Counted from the stretch's first letter, positions 1-8,199 are shown. The stretch is DNA of 64,000 nt from Chitinophaga vietnamensis (GCF_902167635.1 NZ_CABHMS010000003.1:434001-498000), one strand, 5' to 3'. Notes: generated from the letters alone by a model not told the origin. A program made the numbers and translations.

Positions 1-254
1 AGCAGGCGCAGGTGCGCACTTTCCGCTACAAGGCCGACACCGCCAATTATCGCAATATCGGTTTCATCGCCGATGAAGTGCCGGAAGAAATGGCCACACC
101 CAAACACGACGGCGTGAATGAAGCCAACACCGTGGCATTGCTGGTGAAAGCAGTGCAGGAACTACAGGCAGAGAATAAAGCCCTGAAAGAACAGATGAAC
201 AGGTTAGCATCTCAAATAGATATTATCCACCAGCAGAAAGAGAATAGCAAATGA
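1..254 (+). CDS. C-terminal end of an S74 intramolecular-chaperone protein (partial)
   Basis: The open frame runs in from the left edge, so the gene starts outside the window. The visible 84 or so residues resemble the Peptidase_S74 intramolecular chaperone domain: a short segment with NIGFIADEVPEE, then NTVALLVKAVQELQAENKAL leading into a coiled coil to the end. In this family the C-terminal domain trimerises a tail-fibre, endosialidase or secreted beta-helix protein and then cuts itself off. The stop codon overlaps the start of the next gene (ATGA), so the two are probably translationally coupled. What the missing N-terminal part carries (fibre, adhesin or enzyme) cannot be told from here. 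The S74 call is confident; the tail-fibre role is inference. Confidence 0.75.
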   Translation, partial: QAQVRTFRYKADTANYRNIGFIADEVPEEMATPKHDGVNEANTVALLVKAVQELQAENKALKEQMNRLASQIDIIHQQKENSK

Positions 255-1192
255 AGAAAATATTGATCACCGCACTAACTGTATTGGGCTGGAATATGGC
301 CATGGCACAGGATTTTTTAGCGCCGCACAGCTATATCATCCAGAAAGTGACACAGGGTTATTTTACCACCAAAGCTGGTGCTACCTTACCGAACGATAAT
401 AAATGTATCACCAAGGCGGAGGCGATCAGTTATCTCAACATTGATCAAAGCTTTCTGCCGAAAGATGATCGCATGCCCTGGTTCTCGGAACTGGTGCCTT
501 GCACGAACACGGCCACATTCTACGAAATGGCCACACAAAACGTATATGCCTGCTGTGGTACCTACATCTTTGGCGCCGGTTTCAATCCTAACCTGGAACA
601 GGCCTGCAACAGCAACAAGATCAACGGTAATGCGTTCTGGAATGTGAATGCATCGGAACAATCGCTCTGTGGCGTGGCGCCCTGTCATACGGCTACCTTG
701 CAAAGCGCTATGATGAGAACGGCTGTTAAGAAAGATACTATCATGCCTGTAGCCGCCAGATCGATGATGATGGCGGCTGCCAGCGCTTATGGCGGCCCGT
801 TCAACAGGGCTGGCATCTGGGCGCAGGTGCCGGATGGGAAATGGGTATCTTTTTCTGTGCGACAGAATTTTACCAGGAGCGGCATCTATTACCTGGGCAT
901 TGCAGCAGATAATATTTTCAAAGTGGCCGTAGATGGCGTACAGGTGGCCTATTACAGTTCTATCAACCAGGGCGCCTTTGAGATCTGGTATATCATCCCC
1001 ATCAATTTCACAGCAGGTATGCATACGGTTACCATCTCCGCAATGAATGATGCCGGTCCTGCCGGCGTGGCGGCAGAACTGTATAACAACACAGAAACGG
1101 AGATACGCAACGCCACCAGCTATAGCATGCTTAACCTCATGTTCTCCACAAAAGATATGAGAGGGAGTGCCTCTACATACATGTGCTATTAA
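251..1192 (+). CDS. Secreted protein with C-terminal beta-sandwich-like domain, unknown function
   Basis: A 313-residue protein starts with a Sec signal peptide (MKKILITALTVLGWNMAMAQ). Residues about 20-160 are cysteine-rich, including YACCGTY and LCGVAPC, which suggests disulfides in an exported protein. Residues about 175-310 read as a beta-rich domain: PFNRAGIWAQ, then YYLGIAADNIFKVAVDG, then a segment ending in STKDM. From memory, similar modules occur in Bacteroidota adhesin-like and phage-associated proteins and look carbohydrate-binding, but I cannot name the family. The start overlaps the stop of the S74 gene by four bases, so the chaperone-bearing protein and this one are probably made together. 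Function is unassigned. Confidence 0.7.
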   Translation: MKKILITALTVLGWNMAMAQDFLAPHSYIIQKVTQGYFTTKAGATLPNDNKCITKAEAISYLNIDQSFLPKDDRMPWFSELVPCTNTATFYEMATQNVYACCGTYIFGAGFNPNLEQACNSNKINGNAFWNVNASEQSLCGVAPCHTATLQSAMMRTAVKKDTIMPVAARSMMMAAASAYGGPFNRAGIWAQVPDGKWVSFSVRQNFTRSGIYYLGIAADNIFKVAVDGVQVAYYSSINQGAFEIWYIIPINFTAGMHTVTISAMNDAGPAGVAAELYNNTETEIRNATSYSMLNLMFSTKDMRGSASTYMCY

Positions 1193-1194
1193 GC

Positions 1195-1279
1195 ATTTAC
1201 GGATTTTTTGATTTACGAATTTTTTGATTGATGGATAATCCGTCAATCAAAAAATTCGTAAATCAAAAAATCCGTAAAT
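1195..1279. repeat. Long perfect palindrome, family 1 (copy A)
   Basis: The arms 1195-1231 and 1243-1279 are perfect reverse complements over 37 bp. Three more pairs (one T-G) close the stem onto a five-base loop at 1235-1239. The arm is built from units of the type ATTTACGGATTT and TTTTTTGATT. It occupies the whole gap between two same-strand genes. It shares units with the palindromes at 4496, 47725, 53559 and 60858. Confidence 0.95.
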
Positions 1280-1291
1280 TTGAAATGCCCC

Positions 1292-2869
1292 ATGTCACAG
1301 TCAACCATGATAGCGCCCCAGGCTATATCTGATGCCACCCCTGCTGCTAACAGGGAAATACTTCCGCATGAAACAGAGATGGAATTGATGATGCCTGTAC
1401 CGGTATACGTTCAGCGTAAATGCGCTTGTGATGATGAAGATGAACCGCTGCAACGCCAGTCTATGGCGCCATTCACAGAAACCGTCAGTGCGGGCGCAGA
1501 ACGGCAGATCAACGAAAGCAGGGGAGGTGGCCATCGCCTGGATGCGCACACCCGCTCTTTCATGGAAAGCCGCTTTGATGCAGACTTCTCCGAAGTGCGG
1601 ATACACACCGGCCAGCAGGCTGCACAGCTATCGCAGGACTTGCACGCAGCTGCATTCACTGTTGGCAAGGATATCTATTTCAACGAAGGAAGATTTGCGC
1701 CCAATACCGCTGATGGCCGCCATCTGCTGGCGCATGAGCTTACGCATACTTTGCAGCAACCTGCGGCTACGCCTGCGATACAGCGAAGAACCATCCCGCA
1801 GGATTATGCTACTGCCGCTTTTGAAACCGGCCCGATCTGGGACGTGCACCTCGTTATTACCGGTGCGCCGGAAGGTGCCCGGGAAAATGTAACAGATTTT
1901 ATCAGCGCCTGCCAGGATGGTATCATGGCAGCAGCCCGCGCTTTGGGCACGCATCCTGCCGGCGCTTCCCGGCGCATACGTGTACGTATTCCTTATCGTG
2001 CGATACGCCCCAATAGCACCGATTACGCCGATACGGAACAGGAAGCCTACCGCCTTGCATTAGCATCCGTGCCAGGGGCTGTGCAGCCAACACCCACACC
2101 CACGCCGCCAAGACCAGCTCCCGGGCCTGCGCCTGCTGCGCCGGGCGCCATCACGGTAGTGCCTTGTGCATCGTTTCCGGTGACTATCGGAAGCCGCGGT
2201 GGCTGCGGCACCGGCGATGACGCTACCACAGCCTATTTTCCACTATCGGCGGTGCCGCCCGCGCTTTTACCGAGCGCACTGTCACAGGATTCGATGCCCG
2301 ACTTTTCATTACGCCTGCTGCCACAAGGTGTGCTCACTACCTTTGCTGGTAGCGATGGCTATTCTCTCTTCAGCGATTTCTATAACTCCTCCGCATCCAG
2401 CAGAACCTTTGCTGCCGGCTCCGATGTAGCTACCCGTGCACAGGCGCATGCTTCGTTCGTGGCAGCACGCGCTTCGGTGGAACATGAGCTGGCAGCCAAT
2501 CTCGCATCACAAGCGGTTACTAATACGATCAGTTGCGGCAGCATCACGCTGGCAACATTGCCGGTCATCAGTTTCAGCGGCAGCGCCGATATGAAACTGT
2601 GGACACTTATCGGCGGTACGCAAGGCCTCGTAGTGGAATTAACCGGCATCACCATCCTGCCATATACCCGGAACTTCATTGCTGATGTGCGTTTCAATAT
2701 CTGCGACGATTTCGGTGTAGATGTATCCGATCTTTCCCGCACGGGCTTTTCCGGCAGTATCCTCAACGAGCTGTTATTACCTTTCTGGATACTGCAACAC
2801 CGCCGTAGCGGACATACGCCGCTTATCGTAAACGTGGTGCTGGAAGAGCATATCAGCGGCGCCTATTGA
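1292..2869 (+). CDS. DUF4157 (eCIS core domain-like) protein with HExxH motif
   Basis: About 525 residues. The ATG at 1292 (MSQSTM) is preferred over a TTG four codons upstream, which lies in the palindrome. Residues about 85-160 match the DUF4157 domain: RFDADFSEVRIHTG, then AAAFTVGKDIYF, then LLAHELTHTLQQ with His148-Glu149-x-x-His152. DUF4157 proteins are known as cargo or toxin-associated proteins of extracellular contractile injection systems and related Bacteroidota loci. The HExxH suggests a zincin-like fold. A Pro-rich linker (about residues 265-290) separates it from a C-terminal half of about 240 residues that I do not recognise and that could be the effector part. There is no signal peptide, which fits non-Sec loading. 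The family call is confident; the cargo role is inference. Confidence 0.8.
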   Translation: MSQSTMIAPQAISDATPAANREILPHETEMELMMPVPVYVQRKCACDDEDEPLQRQSMAPFTETVSAGAERQINESRGGGHRLDAHTRSFMESRFDADFSEVRIHTGQQAAQLSQDLHAAAFTVGKDIYFNEGRFAPNTADGRHLLAHELTHTLQQPAATPAIQRRTIPQDYATAAFETGPIWDVHLVITGAPEGARENVTDFISACQDGIMAAARALGTHPAGASRRIRVRIPYRAIRPNSTDYADTEQEAYRLALASVPGAVQPTPTPTPPRPAPGPAPAAPGAITVVPCASFPVTIGSRGGCGTGDDATTAYFPLSAVPPALLPSALSQDSMPDFSLRLLPQGVLTTFAGSDGYSLFSDFYNSSASSRTFAAGSDVATRAQAHASFVAARASVEHELAANLASQAVTNTISCGSITLATLPVISFSGSADMKLWTLIGGTQGLVVELTGITILPYTRNFIADVRFNICDDFGVDVSDLSRTGFSGSILNELLLPFWILQHRRSGHTPLIVNVVLEEHISGAY

Positions 2870-3427
2870 TCATTTCCTGCGGGTTATATCACACAGCATA
2901 TCTGAATGGATATTCAATCCAATGTTGGTGAGATTGTATAGATGCTCGCTGGCCACGATGTACACCACTTCACATATTTCACGTTCGGAGTAATGCTGCG
3001 CCATGCGTGCGAAGGCTTCCGGATCAGCTACCTTGTCTTTTGTAAGGGCGCTTACATAGTCCAGCAAGGCTCGCTCTCCTTCGCTGAAAAGCGGGCTGCT
3101 CGCGTAATTTTCCAATGCGTCAAATTTTGCCTGGTTCATGGATAGCTGTATGGTATGCGCACGTGCAGCATCGATGCAGAAGAGGCAGATGTTGAGCCGC
3201 GCCACTTGCTGACGTACCAGCATCACGGTTTCTGCGGGCAATTGCAGTTTTTTGTCGAGCTGCGATACTTTGCCATAGAACATGCCAAAGGCGGCCGGAA
3301 GGCGCGCTGCATGCACTTTCATCGGCATTAATACTTTCCCGAACTGGCGACGGGTAAAGAAATAGGCCAGTTTCATCATCAGCCCTGCGGGCTTCTCAAT
3401 AGGTGCGAGTAAGGTATTCATAAACAT
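2870..3427 (-). CDS. AhpD-like / carboxymuconolactone decarboxylase family protein
   Basis: About 185 residues, all-helical in appearance. The family signature is ICLFCIDAARAH, giving Cys81-x-x-Cys84 and a following His91. That is the redox-active CxxC arrangement of AhpD-type alkylhydroperoxidase and CMD proteins. ATG at 3427 or 3421 is likely; a TTG at 3430 is less so. The stop codon abuts the stop of the convergent DUF4157 gene with no gap. The peroxide-related redox role is inferred from the family. Substrate and partner are unknown, and it may instead be a CMD-fold protein of another function. Confidence 0.8.
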   Translation of the reverse strand: MFMNTLLAPIEKPAGLMMKLAYFFTRRQFGKVLMPMKVHAARLPAAFGMFYGKVSQLDKKLQLPAETVMLVRQQVARLNICLFCIDAARAHTIQLSMNQAKFDALENYASSPLFSEGERALLDYVSALTKDKVADPEAFARMAQHYSEREICEVVYIVASEHLYNLTNIGLNIHSDMLCDITRRK

Positions 3428-3480
3428 CAATTTTTTGTTTTATACCCTAATAAGGACCGGACAATAAAAAAATGGACATC

Positions 3481-3526
3481 TTGGCGAAAAAAAATTTTCC
3501 CTATATTTGTAACCAAATGGTTACAT
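3481..3526 (+). promoter_or_regulatory. Bacteroidota promoter with overlapping palindromic operator
   Basis: TTG at 3481-3483 and TATATTTG at 3502-3509 fit the Bacteroidota -33/-7 promoter (TTG, about 19 bp, TAnnTTTG). Directly on the expected start of transcription lies an inverted repeat, GTAACC-AAAT-GGTTAC, at 3509-3524. This position would block initiation if bound, so it is a likely repressor site, perhaps for an ArsR-type regulator as is common for SRPBCC genes. The regulator is not in this window. Confidence 0.6.
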
Positions 3527-3528
3527 TT

Positions 3529-3996
3529 ATGAAAGATGCAATAAAAACACCCGTATCTTCTACGGCCATGCTCATCAGGAAGCCGGTAGCGCAGGTGTTT
3601 GAAGCCTTTGTAGACCCGGCGGTGACCACCCGCTTCTGGTTCACCAAAAGCAGCGGCCGCCTGGAAAAAGGCAAGCCCGTAACATGGACCTGGGAAATGT
3701 ATAATATCAGTGCGGAGGCATTGGTAACGGAACTGGTGCCCAATGAAAGGATTGAGGTCAATTGGAATAATATGGGCAATATGATCCATGTGGTATGGAC
3801 CTTTGAACCAATCAGCAAGGACACCACTTTCGTATCCATCGGTACCGACGGATTCAAAGGTGATGCCATGGAAATGCTGCAATGGGTGAATGATAATACC
3901 GGCGGCTTTTGCTGGGTGCTGGCGGGTCTCAAGGCTTTGCTGGAATTTGGTATTGAGCTGAACCTCGTGCGCGACCGCTTCCCGCAGGGAAAGTAG
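3529..3996 (+). CDS. SRPBCC / AHSA1-type domain protein
   Basis: About 155 residues from ATG 3529. The ATG at 3517 is possible, but the longer frame from 3472 begins upstream of the promoter and is excluded. The sequence fits the START/AHSA1 fold: an N-terminal strand with AMLIRKPVAQVFEAFVDP, then TTRFWFTKSSGRLEKG, then ERIEVNW and a C-terminal helix LAGLKALLEFG. Members bind hydrophobic ligands in a deep cavity and often pair with ArsR-type repressors. The operator-like inverted repeat at the promoter suggests tight control. The ligand is unknown. Confidence 0.85.
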   Translation: MKDAIKTPVSSTAMLIRKPVAQVFEAFVDPAVTTRFWFTKSSGRLEKGKPVTWTWEMYNISAEALVTELVPNERIEVNWNNMGNMIHVVWTFEPISKDTTFVSIGTDGFKGDAMEMLQWVNDNTGGFCWVLAGLKALLEFGIELNLVRDRFPQGK

Positions 3997-3997
3997 A

Positions 3998-4387
3998 TCA
4001 GCGCGCTACGGGCACCGGGTTTTTGTGTTCATCTACCGCTACAAATACAAAATTGCCACTGATCGCTTTTTCACGGTCATCGGAATACATTTGTTCCATA
4101 TACACTTCTACATGTACTTTCAGGCTGGTATGGCCTACGTGGTATACTTTGCCGATCAGCTCAATGATAGTGCCGGCGGGGATCGCCTTCTTGAAATCAA
4201 TGCGGTCGGTGCTCACCGTTACTACGCGTTGGCGACTGAAGCGGGTAGCGGTAATGAAGGCCACTTCATCCATCAGGTGCATGGCGGTACCGCCAAACAA
4301 AGTATCGTAGTGGTTGGTCGTATTCGGAAAAACAGCCTTGAAAATATGTGTGGTGGATTGTGCGATCCGCTCTTCTGATGTGATCAT
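3998..4387 (-). CDS. Acyl-CoA thioesterase, hotdog fold (YciA-like)
   Basis: A 129-residue single hotdog domain. The segment FPNTTNHYDTLFGGTAMHLM followed by DEVAFITATRFS matches the YciA/ACOT family, where the Asn/Asp and GG region form the CoA-thioester site. These enzymes hydrolyse acyl-CoA to free acid and CoA in the cytoplasm. Length is normal for the family. The stop codon is one base from the convergent SRPBCC stop, so the two genes share their 3' ends. Chain-length preference cannot be read from sequence. Confidence 0.88.
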   Translation of the reverse strand: MITSEERIAQSTTHIFKAVFPNTTNHYDTLFGGTAMHLMDEVAFITATRFSRQRVVTVSTDRIDFKKAIPAGTIIELIGKVYHVGHTSLKVHVEVYMEQMYSDDREKAISGNFVFVAVDEHKNPVPVAR

Positions 4388-4495
4388 TTACTTATTTTTT
4401 TATTTATTTATTTTCCGAAGCGCAGGCGCGAAATATTGGCCAGCCGCTCTTTGAAGAGCGCTTGATGCCATGCTGCCTTCATCGCTTGAATTTGG

Positions 4496-4604
4496 GATTT
4501 ACGGATTTATGGATTTAAGAATTTACGGATTTGTGGAAACGGCAATATCCTGCTTTGCAATATTTCAGTTTCCACAAATCCGTAAATCCCTAAATCCGTA
4601 AATC
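4496..4604. repeat. Long palindrome, family 1 (copy D)
   Basis: The inner arms 4521-4540 and 4568-4587 pair perfectly over 20 bp. The outer arms 4496-4509 and 4591-4604 pair perfectly over 14 bp. The left side carries an extra unit, so the repeat units ATTTACGGATTT are tandemly arranged inside the arms. It sits between the start of the thioesterase gene and the end of metE, both on the minus strand, and could act as a metE terminator. Confidence 0.9.
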
Positions 4605-4611
4605 AAAAAAT

Positions 4612-6903
4612 TTATCTCAATTCTTTAGCCGCCGCCACCATGGCGCTCAGCGCCTTTTTGGTTTCATCCCAGTGGCGGGTTTTGAGGCCGCAGTCGGGAT
4701 TCACCCATAGTTGTGCTGCGGGGATCACGGCGCTGGCCTTTTTCATCAGCGCTACCATTTCTTCTTTTGATGGTACGCGCGGTGAGTGAATATCGTAAAC
4801 GCCCGGCCCTATCTCGTTCGGATAGCGGAAGTCTGCAAAGGCATCCAGCAGCTCCATCTGCGAGCGGGAACATTCTATCGTGATCACATCCGCATCCATA
4901 TCGGCGATATGGCGAATGATATCATTGAATTCTGAATAGCACATATGCGTGTGGATCTGTGTCTGGTCCTGCACGCCGCTGGCGGCGATGGCAAAGCAAC
5001 GTACGGCCCATTCGAGATAGGCGGCCCTGTTTTCTTGCCGCAGGGGCAGGCCTTCGCGGATGGCGGGTTCGTCGATCTGGATGATGCCGATGCCGGCCTT
5101 TTCCAGGTCAGTGGCTTCGTCGCGGATGGCCAGCGCGATCTGTTCACAGGTCACGCTGCGTGGCTGATCGTTGCGCACGAAGCTCCATTGCAGGATGGTG
5201 ACAGGCCCGGTGAGCATGCCCTTCACCGGCTTGTTGGTGAGCGATTGCGCAAAGCGGCTCCAGGCAATGGTCATGGGCTCGGACCTGCTAACGTCGCCAA
5301 AGATGATGGGCGGTTTTACGCAGCGACTGCCATAGCTCTGTACCCAGCCATGCTGTGTAAAGGCAAAGCCATTGAGCTTTTCGCCGAAATATTCCACCAT
5401 ATCATTGCGCTCAAATTCACCGTGTACCAACACATCTATCCCGATCTCCTCCTGCCAGCGGATAGCGGCAACGGTTTCTTTTTCTATCAAAGCATCGTAT
5501 TGCTGTTGATCCAGTTCTCCTTTTTTCAGTTGCGCTCTCCATTGTCTTACTTCGGCTGTTTGCGGGAACGAGCCGATGGTAGTAGTAGGGTAGAGCGGCA
5601 GCTGTAAGGCTTGCTGCTGCCGGGGTTTGCGGGTTTCGAAAGCGCTGTTGCGGCGGCAGTCTTTGTCGGTGATCGCGCGCTGACGGGCTTTCACTGCTTG
5701 ATCGTGGATGAGGGGAGAAGTATCCCGGCTTCTTAGCGCAAGCTGGTTATCCCGATAACGGGCATCCTGCTCGGGATGCGCACTGGTGGCCAGTTGCTGC
5801 AAGGTCGCCACTTCTTCAATTTTCTGTTTCGCGAAAGATAGCCACTGCTTGATGGAGGGAGGAAGAGCTGTATCATCTTTTTCCAGGGAGAGATCGCAGG
5901 GGGCATGTAAGAGAGAGCAGGAAGGCGCTATCCAGATACGATCTGCTCCCAGTGCGGCTTTCGCTTTATTGATGAAGGCAAGCGATTGTGCGAAATCATT
6001 CTTCCAGATATTCCTGCCATCTACCACGCCTAAGGAAAGATGTTTATGGCTGGCGGCGAAATCTGTTTGCAGGATATCGTCCAGCTGTGAGGGGCATCTC
6101 ACGAGATCGAGGTGCAGCGTATGTATGGGCAGCTGCAACACGGTAGCGAGATTGCGGCCATAGCATTCAAAGTAGCTGGCCAGTATAATTTGCAATTGCG
6201 GAAACTGTGTGGCAATTTGCTGGTAAGCATGTGTGATGGCGGTGCGGGCGGCTTCGTCCAGGTCGAGCGACAGGCAAGGCTCATCGAATTGTATATAGGT
6301 GGCGCCGGCAGCGTGGAGCTGCGCGAGCAGTTCAAAGTACACAGGCAACAAGCGGGGGAGCAGGTCGAGGCGATGGAAACCTTGTTCTTTTTCTTTACCT
6401 GATAACAGGAAAGTAACAGGTCCTGTTAATACGGGCTTGGCTTTGAAACCCAGTGCGGTGGCTTCTTTGAACTCGTCTGCTGCTTTTGTTGAGCGCAGCT
6501 GGAACGTTTGATTCGCAGTAAATTCCGGGACGATATAATGATAATTGGTATCGAACCATTTGGTCATTTCCATGGCGGTGATATCGTGTCCGTTTTGCTG
6601 GTAGCCTCTTGCCATGGCGAAGTAGAGATCGGTGTCGTTAAGTGCTGTGAGCGCATGATAGCGTTGCGGGATGGCGCCGCTCATCAATAAGGTGTCGAGC
6701 ACCTGGTCATAGAAAGAGAAATCGTTGCAGGGGATCAGGGAGATGCCTGCTTCCTGTTGTAAGGCCCAGTGCTGGCGGCGGAGCTGTTGTCCGGTTTCCA
6801 GCAGTGCTGACAGCGGGCTTTTGCCGGCCCAGTAAAGTTCGGCTGCTTTTTTTAATTCACGCCGGCTACCTATCCTCGGATAGCCCAGGTTGTGCGTTTG
6901 CAT
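4612..6903 (-). CDS. metE: Cobalamin-independent methionine synthase MetE
   Basis: 763 residues, the normal length for MetE. It transfers a methyl group from methyl-tetrahydropteroyl-polyglutamate to homocysteine in the cytoplasm, the last step of methionine synthesis. The N-terminal half starts with the typical LGYPRIGSRRELKKA. The C-terminal half keeps the zinc ligands: HMCYSEF (His and Cys), ITIECSRS (Glu) and NPDCGLK (Cys). The core has YPTTTIGSFPQT and VHGEFERNDMV. A cobalamin riboswitch lies in its leader, so it should be shut off when B12 is plentiful; a B12-dependent MetH elsewhere in the genome is inferred. It ends at palindrome copy D. Confidence 0.98.
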   Translation of the reverse strand: MQTHNLGYPRIGSRRELKKAAELYWAGKSPLSALLETGQQLRRQHWALQQEAGISLIPCNDFSFYDQVLDTLLMSGAIPQRYHALTALNDTDLYFAMARGYQQNGHDITAMEMTKWFDTNYHYIVPEFTANQTFQLRSTKAADEFKEATALGFKAKPVLTGPVTFLLSGKEKEQGFHRLDLLPRLLPVYFELLAQLHAAGATYIQFDEPCLSLDLDEAARTAITHAYQQIATQFPQLQIILASYFECYGRNLATVLQLPIHTLHLDLVRCPSQLDDILQTDFAASHKHLSLGVVDGRNIWKNDFAQSLAFINKAKAALGADRIWIAPSCSLLHAPCDLSLEKDDTALPPSIKQWLSFAKQKIEEVATLQQLATSAHPEQDARYRDNQLALRSRDTSPLIHDQAVKARQRAITDKDCRRNSAFETRKPRQQQALQLPLYPTTTIGSFPQTAEVRQWRAQLKKGELDQQQYDALIEKETVAAIRWQEEIGIDVLVHGEFERNDMVEYFGEKLNGFAFTQHGWVQSYGSRCVKPPIIFGDVSRSEPMTIAWSRFAQSLTNKPVKGMLTGPVTILQWSFVRNDQPRSVTCEQIALAIRDEATDLEKAGIGIIQIDEPAIREGLPLRQENRAAYLEWAVRCFAIAASGVQDQTQIHTHMCYSEFNDIIRHIADMDADVITIECSRSQMELLDAFADFRYPNEIGPGVYDIHSPRVPSKEEMVALMKKASAVIPAAQLWVNPDCGLKTRHWDETKKALSAMVAAAKELR

Positions 6904-7061
6904 GACTGATGCTTTTAAGATGATAAAACAGTTAAAAGCTCTTGACTATGCTTCGCAATGCGGTCGTGAAAAGGAGAAGGAGCAATGCAGGTGCACACTA
7001 CTCCCCGTAAGGGTGAGCGGTGATACATCAACAGACGGTTGCTTCAATCCACGAAAGCATT

Positions 7062-7238
7062 GTCAATACGGTGAGGGCAGGTCTCCTGGCTTGTAACATT
7101 TTTACCGTCCTTCCCGCGTTGAGGCAGTGGACATGCAAGGGTAAAAACTTTGTTGGTTACTTACAGTTGCGGGACAGCTTGTGATTCGCACACAATTCCC
7201 TATTAATTTACATAAAGTAAAACCTTCTCCGTGTTGAT
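7062..7238 (-). ncRNA. Cobalamin (AdoCbl-type) riboswitch in the metE leader
   Basis: Read on the minus strand, the region shows the conserved cobalamin aptamer blocks in order: AATAGGGAA (7197-7205), then GAATCACAAGCTGTCCCGCA (about 7166-7185), CACTG and GGGAAGGACGG, and finally the B12 box GCCAGGAGACCTGCC (about 7076-7090). The outer ends can pair weakly to close P1. The 160 bases between the B12 box and the metE start would hold the expression platform. Placement before a B12-independent methionine synthase is a classic arrangement. Boundaries are approximate. Confidence 0.95.
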
Positions 7239-7266
7239 AAAGAGAGATAGAAAAGAACTGACCGGG

Positions 7267-7274
7267 CAAATGTA
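7267..7274 (-). promoter_or_regulatory. -7 promoter element for the riboswitch-metE transcript
   Basis: The minus-strand octamer TACATTTG fits the Bacteroidota -7 consensus and lies about 30 bases before the riboswitch. I see no clear -33 element. It is about 45 bp from a matching element on the other strand (7317-7324), so the two promoters are divergent. Confidence 0.5.
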
Positions 7275-7316
7275 CAATAATTTCTCATTTTTCATTTTCG
7301 CTTCATTTTCGGGGTC

Positions 7317-7324
7317 TAGCTTTG
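7317..7324 (+). promoter_or_regulatory. -7 promoter element for the low-complexity secreted protein
   Basis: TAGCTTTG matches TAnnTTTG and lies 43 bases before the start codon at 7367. The -33 region is poor (TTTCG rather than TTG). Confidence 0.45.
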
Positions 7325-7366
7325 TCGTGACAATAGCATTATTGAATAACCTAAATCATCAATGTC

Positions 7367-7990
7367 ATGAAATCGAGTGCGCTTATTACTGCTGCCTTAT
7401 TGCTTTCAGGAGCGGCTTTTGCCCAGCAGGCTACTGTAAGAACATCATCATCTTCTGCTGCTGCTGTTACTACACATACAGGTACGGCATCAATGCAAAC
7501 ATCGCATGAAGGCAATGCGTCTGTGAATGCCCAGCCGGCTGCCGATGCGGGTGCTAATGCGGCTACATCAGCAGCTGCCAAGGGTTCAGCTGCAAAATCT
7601 GCCGCTGCCTCCACTGCCGACAATGCTGCCAATACCGCTGTCAATACGGGCAGTCAGCTGGCAGGAAGTATCACAGCTCCTAACGCTGAAGCAAGCCACA
7701 GCAGCCAATCTGATGTACAGGCTACACCTGGCAACGTGTCGGAGCAAACAGCGCAACAGGGCAATGCGGCTATCAACACTTCTGCTGTCACCACTACGGC
7801 ATCCGGCGCAGCCACTACTGTAAAATCCGCTACTACAGGCGTTGTCAACACTACTGTCAACACAGCGGCTCACGTTACAAATACGGTTAAAGGCACCACA
7901 CAACACGCCGTTAATGCAGTGAAAACAGTAGTAACACCTGTAAAAGTGAATGTGGGCGCCAGCGGCGGGCTGAAAGCGGGTATCTTGTAA
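7367..7990 (+). CDS. Low-complexity Ala/Thr/Ser/Val-rich secreted protein
   Basis: 207 residues with a clear signal peptide (MKSSALITAALLLSGAAFAQ). The rest is almost wholly Ala, Thr, Ser, Val, Asn and Gly, without cysteine or aromatic residues beyond a few His. From about residue 130 it has loose repeats of the type TTVKSATTGVVNTTVNTA, a pattern that could form amphipathic helices like LEA-type proteins. I recognise no family. It is divergent from metE and ends 4 bases before palindrome copy B. A periplasmic or surface structural role is only a guess. Confidence 0.7.
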   Translation: MKSSALITAALLLSGAAFAQQATVRTSSSSAAAVTTHTGTASMQTSHEGNASVNAQPAADAGANAATSAAAKGSAAKSAAASTADNAANTAVNTGSQLAGSITAPNAEASHSSQSDVQATPGNVSEQTAQQGNAAINTSAVTTTASGAATTVKSATTGVVNTTVNTAAHVTNTVKGTTQHAVNAVKTVVTPVKVNVGASGGLKAGIL

Positions 7991-7993
7991 TTT

Positions 7994-8180
7994 TCGGACC
8001 AGGATTAAACGGATTAATAAGATTACCCTGATTTAAGCCACGAGATCAAAACGAAGATCAACGGTAGCGGATTTAAGCGAAGCAGCCCTTGAAGCGCTTC
8101 GAGCGCTTCAAGGGCTTGAACCTCGTTGATCCTCGCGTTAAATCAGGAAAATCTTATAAATCCGTTTAATCCTGGTCGGA
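7994..8180. repeat. Long nested palindrome, family 2 (copy B)
   Basis: Imperfect outer arms at 7994-8036 and 8140-8180 are built from AGGATTAAACGGATTA-type units. At the centre is a perfect hairpin with 15-bp arms, 8084-8098 and 8102-8116, and loop TCG. The same hairpin core recurs at 47802-47832. Between arms and core lie further partly paired segments (GAAGATCAACG against CGTTGATC). It fills most of the gap between two same-strand genes. Confidence 0.9.
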
Positions 8181-8185
8181 TTTGC

Positions 8186-8193
8186 TACTTTTG
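8186..8193 (+). promoter_or_regulatory. -7 promoter element for the four-gene operon
   Basis: TACTTTTG fits TAnnTTTG and ends only six bases before the ATG at 8200, so the transcript would have almost no leader. It lies just outside the right arm of palindrome B. Confidence 0.5.
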
Positions 8194-8199
8194 TAACAC

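Noticed and set aside
386-1246. Long open frame of 286 codons on the minus strand
   Set aside because: It lies fully opposite the secreted protein at 251-1192, which has a signal peptide and coupled start. The minus-strand translation has no recognisable domain and runs into the palindrome.
1195-1279. Palindromes considered as a CRISPR array or fragments
   Set aside because: There are no regularly spaced direct repeats with unique spacers and no cas genes. The elements are single stems at scattered gaps.
6890-7509. Short plus-strand frames at 6890-7096 and 7231-7509
   Set aside because: They overlap the metE leader and the cobalamin riboswitch on the opposite strand and show no protein-like pattern.
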